A stretch of DNA of 64,000 nt, from contig CM073330.1 in the NCBI GenBank assembly GCA_037043015.1, positions 2,567,263 to 2,631,262 of the forward strand, read 5' to 3'. Shown here one piece after another: positions 56,961-64,000 of this stretch. Position 1 is the stretch's first letter. The number at the start of each line of letters is the position of its first letter. Source of the DNA: Bryum argenteum. Its lineage: Eukaryota > Streptophyta > Bryopsida > Bryales > Bryaceae. The notes below the pieces were generated by a model. It was not told the DNA's origin. It was given only the letters and a program-made list of their open reading frames with translations, and did not search any database. Both the position numbers and the translations under genes were made by a program.

Positions 56961-57220
56961 CCCCTAACTCTCCTTAAAACCCGAAACGGGTTTCGTAGGT
57001 TCCCGCAGGAGAAAATCTCAGCCAACTTTGACCATTATAATCTCACAAATGAGGAAGAATGAAAGGTTCAAATTTGGTCTGTGAGTTGAAAGTCAAGTGA
57101 ACTTTGAGATCTTACGGTTGAATCTTTCAAATAGTGCTTAGATTGAGATTTTTTGAGCTGAATCGAAAGGAAGGTCAAATTTTGTGACTTATATCGTTTT
57201 GCAACAAGGAGAGTTAGGGG
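56961..57220 (+). mobile_element. TTAA-flanked MITE, 260 bp, CTCTCC-end subfamily
   Basis: It starts CCCCTAACTCTCC and ends GGAGAGTTAGGGG, with perfect TTAA at 56957-56960 and 57221-57224. The interior (CATTATAATCTCACAAATGA, CTTACGGTTGAATCTTT, GTGCTTAGATTGAGATTTTT) matches 62926-63184 closely and the reverse complement of 5835-6094 more distantly. Confidence 0.88.
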
Positions 57221-57249
57221 TTAATAATCTATGTGTATAGGCGTATGAA

Positions 57250-57560
57250 ACGATCATGGTCACCAATTTGCTTTTTTGCTATTTTGGGTAGCCTAGATGA
57301 AGAGGTCATAATCAATATTTGGCCTAAGATTTTGAATGGGTGTTTCAGGTCTATGTGGAAAAATTTGCAAAAGTTGAAATTTGATATTTGAGTATTGTAA
57401 TAGAATTTTAATTTCATATCCCAAATGGGTGGTTTTCTCTTTTCTTTTCTTTCCTTTGAGGAATACGCTCATCACCAAATCAGTAATGGAATTTCCAAGT
57501 AACCCAAGTTGAAAACTTTACCAATTCTACAAGGGATACCTTCAAAATTTACAAGAGTGA
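57250..57560 (+). repeat. Dispersed repeat shared with 27465-27810
   Basis: See the words quoted for 27465-27810. In both places a TTAA-type end lies just upstream. Confidence 0.5.
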
Positions 57561-58527
57561 GCTTCAATGTTTTTTGTAATTTTGTAATTATTTCAAATTT
57601 TGATAATTTTGATAATTTTTGAGGTTTTTAGAAATTTTGAAAAATTCATATTTCTGAAATCTAAATACTTATGAAGGTACTTACTCATTGTTCACTTTTT
57701 CCGAAAACCAAATATGATTGAGGGGATGCATGTCTTACCAAATCGTTGTTTTCATACCTTCTTATTGAAAATAAATAGTATGAAGGTTCAAAAGCCAAGT
57801 GAGTCTCTCGAATCTTGTGTGGGCATGCTCAACTTAGTTCTCTTCGTGGAAAAAAATATGAGCAAGATTTTTGGGGTAACAATCATCAACTTTACCTTTG
57901 CACAAAGTAAACCATGTCTGTCAAGAAAAAAATTGCATCAACTTTGACTATTACGGTCTCACAAATGTTGAAGATTCAAGAGTTGAAATTTCTAATAAGT
58001 GACTACCTCTAATAGTACTTATCTTGAAGATCCTATGGTTGGAAGTTTCAAATAAGTGTACAAATATTTAACAAGGTGGTAAAAGATTGCACGTTTGGGT
58101 TTGGAGCTCCCAAAATACCATGATGGCTAAGGAAGTACAAAGAAGATTGAACATCGTAGAATCATTATTTTTGAACTCTTGTGAAATGCTTCAATTTTTT
58201 TTAAGAATTGACTTGTTCGTGCTACTAAAATGGTGTATGTAAAATGCTCACAATTAGCCGCTGAGGCTATCATGCACCTTTTGCAAAATACACCTACTAA
58301 GCCATTTTGGTACCACCCTAGTTTTGAGCAATCTACCTCAAGTGTTATTTATTTTTGGATTCTAAACAAGCAAGCATACATGATGCTTGTTATCAATCTA
58401 ATCATACAAAAACTTGCCGCTTGAAAATTCTAAATTGTAATTGATTAGGTAAAAAAGACAAACTTTTATACGCTCAAACCTCAAGTTCTTGTTTGGCCTT
58501 GTAATTGGCCCACTACCTTAGTAAGTT

Positions 58528-59850
58528 AGAGGTCACATATGGCATGAATAGGTGATGCATATGAAGTTCTTAACAACATGATCCACTTGGCCAAACTGGA
58601 AAAACTACTCTAAGCAAGTGCAACAAAACTCAACCTCCTATTAGTACTCGGTTGCCACCTCCCATCATAAACTCAAAACCACTCTAAATCCAATTTTGAC
58701 ATGTCAAAAGCGGTTCAATATTCTACTTTTCCTCTATTACTTCTAGTCCTAATGCGAAAGTTGCTCCATAATCTCTTCTAGATATGCTACAATGAAAAAG
58801 AACCAACATAATTCTATCCTCGTCAACTTATCTAGTTGTAGAGGTGACAAATGGCACGAATGGGTGAATTTTTAACAACTGAAAATGTCAACATACGCCA
58901 TTTGGCCAAAGTACAAGAAAAACGCTCTAAATTACACAATTTCCTAACAATACTTATATGCCACCTCCCAAACCAAACTTGGAATCTCCAAATCCAATTC
59001 CAACATGCAAAGAGCTCGAATGAAAAAGAACCACCGCAATTCTAACCTCGTCAACTTATCTAGCTGTAGAGGTTACAAATGGTACGAATGGGTGAAACAT
59101 GTGAATCTTTAATAAATGAAAATGTCAACATATGCCATTTGGCCAAACTACAAAAAATCGCTTAATTCCATAACGATACTTGTATGCCACCTCCCAAGTC
59201 GAACTTGGAATCTCCAAACCCAATTCCAACATGCAAAGAGCTCTAATGAAAAAGAACCACCGCAATTCTAACCTTGTCAACTTATCTAGTTGTAGAGGTG
59301 ACAAATGGCATGAAGCATGTAGCATTTCAACATATCAACATACGCCATTCTCCCAAAACAATTGCTCTAAACTACACAACTAAGGTACGGTCCCAACTCA
59401 ACCACGAAATCCTCAAATCCAATTCCGACACGTAAAAAGGGGCAAGAAGCATGTGACTTTTTCAACAAATGAGAATATCAACATACTCCATCCTCCCAAA
59501 AAAATTTGCTCTAAACAACGCAACTTCCTAACGGTACTCAAACTCGAAATCCTCAAATCCAATTCCGACACGTAAAAAGTGGGTTCCGCTCATTTGAAAA
59601 ATGAAATTCCCTCCGAACTCAAACACGGGATGCTTAAATCCGATTCCGACACGTAAAAAAGTGGGTTCCACTCATTTGAAAAATGAAATTCCCTCCGCAC
59701 GAGGTGAATATTACTAAGATTGAGTTTTGTCTTGAGCACGGAATCCTCAAATCCAATTGCGACACGTAAAAAAGTGGGTTCCGCTCATTTGAAAAATGAA
59801 ATTCTCTCCGCACGAGGGTGAATTTTGAGTTTTGTCTTGAGCTATTTAAG
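58528..59850 (+). repeat. Higher-order tandem array, about 1.3 kb
   Basis: Units near 58836 and 59061 (period about 225) share AACTTATCTAGxTGTAGAGG, GCCATTTGGCCAAA, TGCCACCTCCCAA and GAAAAAGAACCACCGCAATT. An earlier, more diverged unit starts near 58528 and a later one near 59291. From 59430 the array shifts to shorter units (80-130 bp) carrying AAATCCAATTCCGACACGTA, GTGGGTTCCGCTCATTTGAA and AAATTCCCTCCGCACGAG, three times. No open frame persists through it. Confidence 0.85.
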
Positions 59851-60166
59851 GTAAGGTACTCTTTAAAGCCCGGGACAATGCAGACAAGTACGGGTTCTAG
59901 AAAAATCGCCCATGGAACCTGCACACTAATGACACTTGCGCAGTGGGGATGACGTAAGTCCTGTACGCGTTTGTTTCTAGAAGTAAGTTAGCAACAAACT
60001 TGTTATTCAAGACGCTTTCGCTCATCATGGGAACCAATGGTACCTCACATCCAAATAACTTTTTTTTCTTCTTCTAGAAAATAAAATGAATGTGAAAGTC
60101 AGCTTTTTCGATGTGGAAATGGATGCATCATTAGCCTTTCGAAGCTCTCACCATAGAATAATTATG

Positions 60167-60252
60167 CTACTTTTGACATATAATCATTTGTGAACATGTG
60201 TTTCTTTAGCTATTTTTGACATTTAATCATTTGTGAAAGTGTGTTTCTTTAG
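60167..60252 (+). repeat. 43-bp tandem duplication
   Basis: Copies CTACTTTTGACATATAATCA... (60167) and CTATTTTTGACATTTAATCA... (60210) both end GTGTTTCTTTAG and differ at four or so positions. Confidence 0.88.
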
Positions 60253-61811
60253 AACATACTTGTAGTATGTGATATATTCTTGTATAAGTATGAGGTGGAA
60301 AGAATGAGGTACACATAGGGAATATTTTGTACTTTTGCAATATTGTGTATGGCCACCGCAAAGATTTTTTGGTACGTGTGTTTGAGTGCACACGAGATTG
60401 TTCTATTGTATTTTTAGGCGTTGTATCTTCTCAATTATATTGGGTATGAATAAACTTGTTGAAAGTGCATAAGAAATCATTACTTTGTGAAGTGGGGAAG
60501 TTTTTACTCATGAATAATTCTTCTAGCCGTTATGATTCTTCTAAATATTCAATTGGTGAGTGAGTGTTATAATTCAAACCCCCTTTGTGTAAGTTGTGGT
60601 GCTTTGTGCAATTGGCGGGCGTTATATATGATCTAGATATATATAGTAAGAAAAAGGGAGAAAGGAAGGAGAGTGCTTGGTTTCAACCTTTGATTCATTC
60701 ATTAGCACGACACAACTCAACTTAGATCAAGCAACATACGGGTAACTCGGATGATGGATGCTCTTAGGAGTGAAAATCTGGACTTCATAGATACTTTTTG
60801 ATTAGTTTCAGGAAACAAAGGAATCTCAACCGTGAAGCATTCTTCTAACCAAAATGGTTCTTTTTGGTACTTAATTGGTAACAAAGTGTTGTACAAAAGC
60901 TATTGTGCTTGAGCGTTGACAATGCCGTCAATAGGCTTTATGAATGATCTAGAAGATAAGAACAAGGGAGAAAAGAAGGTAAACAATTTCTAGATTATTC
61001 ATATAAGCAACTCAACATAACTCGGATTATGCAACATAAATGGCTATGTTCGTCAAATCGATACTTTTCCAAGTCTCATTCTAGTTTGATATTGTTGCAA
61101 GCATAAGAGGAATAAAAACAAAACACAACAAAATACTAGCACTTGTAGAGATTCCCCCCCCCCCCCAAAAAAAAAAAAGAGGGCCACACGCTACGTCTAC
61201 CTTAGTTCAAAATGGGCGTCTCTCTCTTTTTAAAGAGGACATACATTAGTTTGGGACTCTTACCATTGTCTTCTTAATGTTGGAAACTCACTCATCCTCG
61301 CACGAAGAATATCTCTAGAACGCCTTAACTAATGAGTTGTTGACACCTACCTCCACATACCAAATCTTCACCAATGTTATGTTCAAATGAAGTACTTTTT
61401 TTGTTGCATTAGAATCTTATTGAGTTTGTATTGGAAAAATCTCTCATCATAATCACAATAAATATGTTGGACTTTACCGTAACGAGGATGTGCAAAGGCA
61501 ATCACATGCATGGTAAAGCTCGTTATCTTTTACTACAAGCCTCCTCAAAACCTTCACAAGTGTGTACACATGATCACGGTTCGGGAAGCTTTTCGATTTT
61601 TACTGGCTAATAACCGGCCTTTCAAACACCCAATCGGTTTTTCACAGATCTCTTCCGGCAATTGCCTTATTTCATACTGAGACTAGGAATTTATATGTAA
61701 TTTTCATCGGTTTTTAGCCGATGGTTTCTTGAATGGACCGGCTATTGTGCTAAATCCATTGGGTGATAATGAACTAGCCGTCGGTTCTACCGGATCATTG
61801 CATATGATTGC
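60253..61811. other. Intergenic, no gene recognised
   Basis: Contains a weak duplication (about 60490-60680 against 60820-61010), a C12/A12 homopolymer pair near 61153-61178, and around 61630-61790 an inverted relative of the 193-bp unit at 7394. No gene seen. Confidence 0.45.
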
Positions 61812-61815
61812 TTAA

Positions 61816-62075
61816 CCCCTAAAGGTCCTTGATACAAAATTGTTTAAATTATAAAAAAGAACCTTCTTCTACTTCAGGTGCAAAGAAACTCAATCTACGT
61901 ATTGATTAGAAGATCCAACCGTAGGATCTTGAAGTTAACTTGACCCTTTTCTCAAATGTCAAATTTGAACCGTTAATTTTTCTCCAATTTTGAGATTATA
62001 ACGGTCAAAGTTGGCTGAATTTTCTCCCTGTGGAAATTCCAAAAAGGGATTTCCGCTTTCTTGGACCTTTAGGGG
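61816..62075 (+). mobile_element. TTAA-flanked MITE, 260 bp, close copy of 5835-6094
   Basis: It starts CCCCTAAAGGTCC and ends GGACCTTTAGGGG, with perfect TTAA at 61812-61815 and 62076-62079. Same length and orientation as 5835-6094, with about ten substitutions and no indels by hand count. Confidence 0.88.
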
Positions 62076-62925
62076 TTAAGTGCTCCAATTTTGCAAGGGA
62101 GGATTCCGTATCATTAGTCATAATGTTCTCAAACTTTCTACGGTACAATTACCGTAACCACGGAGTTTGTTATGTGCAAAGTACACAAATTTGATGGTTA
62201 CAAAGTGCGACACGAGCAAAGGCAAACGGAGTCAGTAGCCATGATGGGATGGGCTTCGTGGTCCCGTCAGGAGAATCGTGCAGGTGAAGTTTGCTGGATA
62301 TATGAGACAACGGAGGAGGGAGGGAGGGCACATGAGCTCCGCTCCCCATCCCCTCCCCCTACTCATGGTACACTTCCCCGGCGGGGGTGCACCCCGCCCG
62401 CAGGCAGGACCTCGACATCATGAGTACTTTCACCCTTGCCTGCCTGCCCTGCCTGCAGCCTTTTGCCATATCTTGCCAACCATCAAATACTATCTCTTTC
62501 TCGTCATTGGAGGCTTGATATGTTGCCAGCCTGTACATTGTCCCCCGGGCGCATGAGCTCTAAGGGCCGGTTTACACTACTGTGGAGATAGTATTAGGGG
62601 AGAACCTTCAGTCAGTTGTAAATCAGCCGAACGAAGTTGTCAAATTACCGATTCAATTCGAAAGAGTTAGGTTATCATCAAATATCACCAAAGTATCACA
62701 TGGGTATTACCCAAGTATCATGCAGGTATCAGATAGAATTACCGAATAATTTTATGAAGAAGGGGATAATAGCTAGATTGTGTTAAAAACTTCCTGACCA
62801 ATGGGTAGAGAAGTCCTCGGGTCAACAATTTCCCAATTAGACTTATACTAGTTGGGTGATTCTATTATGATGTTCTTCTCTTACTCACCTTGAAGCTCTT
62901 AGACTTCATTCAATCTCTAACTTAA

Positions 62926-63184
62926 CCCCTAACTTTCCTCAAGACCCGAAACAGGTTTTGGAGGTTTCCGCAGGAGAAAAACTCAACCAACTTTGACCAT
63001 TATAATCTCACAAATGAGGAAGAATGAAGGGTTTAGATTTGGTATGTGAGAAGAATGTCACGTGAACTTTGGGATCTTACGGTTGAATCTTTTAAATAAT
63101 GCTTAGATTGAGATTTTTTGAGCTTAATTTAAAGGAAGGTCAGATTTTATAGCTTAGACCGTTTTGCAATGAGGAAATTAGGGG
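62926..63184 (+). mobile_element. TTAA-flanked MITE, 259 bp, CTCTCC-end subfamily
   Basis: It starts CCCCTAACTTTCC and ends AGGAAATTAGGGG, with TTAA at 62922-62925 and TTAT (one change) at 63185-63188. It is a close relative of 56961-57220. Confidence 0.82.
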
Positions 63185-64000
63185 TTATTTTGAAACTCAA
63201 AACTTTCTTTACTATCAATCAATGTAAAAAGAGGGGTAGTTGTCATGGTTGCGCAAATCATGTTTGTGCTTCCATTCGTTTCTTTGTGATTACATGAGAA
63301 AACCACTCTTTTATTAAATGTCCATGCATGCTTCGCGAGTGAACAGGAGGTTCCAGTACGAAATTTCTTTTGTAGCGTAAACACAAATTAAAATTCCGTG
63401 CATGCGTTTCTTTGCATGGTGTATCACAGTACGTGGTTGCTTGCGAGAGTGGACTCATGAAATTCATTCTGTAGCATGTTTTAGGGGCTATATGTGCATC
63501 TAAATACTTAAAATATTCTTCTGGGAAGATTTCTTGTATCTTTTTACTCAAAATTGGATGCTTTTGTGTTCCCTCCCCTCTAAAGAAAAGAGATTTTTAA
63601 GTGAAAGATTGTGTACAAATACACAAGTTGATTGTAATCAAGTCAATGTCATTTCAGTTTTTTCCATGTAACAGATAAAAACTTAAATAAGGTGAAGTCA
63701 TAAAATATGCGTCCGAAACACACCATATGACCCCAATCCCAAATGCCATTTACTTCAAACAAGGATCCACTGCATGCCACACAAATCATGCTACAAGTAC
63801 ACTAGAACATCCAACCAACACCTGTACTCTCCAAGCACTTTCTCCAAAACCGAGAACACACCAAACATCATATATAAAAAAACTAAAAACATTCCAAACA
63901 ATTCCGTGTAGAAAACCAAGAGTGGTGGACAAGGACTGAGTTGGCAGAAAACACATGAAGAAGACACAGTTGTCTCCAAGGCCACTCTGGAGCTACTATC
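63185..64000. other. Intergenic, no gene recognised
   Basis: AT-rich with a C/A-rich patch at 63720-63920. Nothing coding or structured was recognised. Confidence 0.45.

Noticed and set aside
62330-62460. GC-rich patch that might be a first exon
   Set aside because: Dominated by GGAGG and CCCGCC low-complexity runs, with no supported frame or splice sites.
62567-62600. Start of another PIF/Harbinger-type MITE (TAA then GGGCCGGTTTACACTACTG)
   Set aside because: No matching inverse end was found downstream within the window, so no element is called.
1-64000. LTR retrotransposons or other virus-like elements
   Set aside because: No paired long terminal repeats, reverse transcriptase, integrase or capsid-like frames were recognised.

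Overview
This window is nuclear DNA of a land plant. Four of its five confident genes are plant families with GT-AG introns: a plastid glucose-6-phosphate/phosphate translocator with an N-terminal transit-peptide-like region, a plant A-subfamily GATA factor, a plant-type cytosolic inorganic pyrophosphatase, and a group A MAP kinase kinase with the plant S/T-x5-S/T activation loop. The fifth is a plant SMI1/KNR4-like protein. Genes are sparse (five in 64 kb) and most of the rest is repeats, which suggests a medium to large genome. I cannot assign the species. Nothing seen rules out a seed-free plant (bryophyte, lycophyte or fern) or settles it.

Layout. 1-4 kb: translocator gene (+). 4-20 kb: a dense patchwork of small non-autonomous DNA transposons (hAT, CACTA, TTAA-flanked), two tRNA-like SINE copies and tandem duplications. 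20.9-23.8 kb: GATA factor (+) behind a leader crowded with short upstream ORFs. 24-31 kb: more MITEs, a minisatellite and a 420-bp foldback. 32.0-34.2 kb: inorganic pyrophosphatase (+), followed by an unexplained Asn/Ser/Pro-rich open frame without an ATG. 36.0-39.5 kb: MAP kinase kinase (-), with a MITE filling most of one intron. 40-44 kb: repeats. 46.5-48.0 kb: SMI1/KNR4-like gene (-), with a probable 3-kb upstream leader or intron that carries a diverged tandem array. 51-64 kb: repeats, including a nested MITE pair and a 1.3-kb higher-order tandem array.

The genes show no shared pathway; they are ordinary independent housekeeping or regulatory loci. The most unusual feature of the window is a recurring family of small elements bounded by TTAA and beginning CCC/ending GGG. 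That is the terminal signature of piggyBac-type transposition, which is not a usual inhabitant of land-plant genomes. At least ten copies with both ends visible occur here, from 72 bp to about 0.9 kb, some nested or sharing a TTAA. No transposase gene, intact retroelement, tRNA, rRNA or CRISPR array was recognised.
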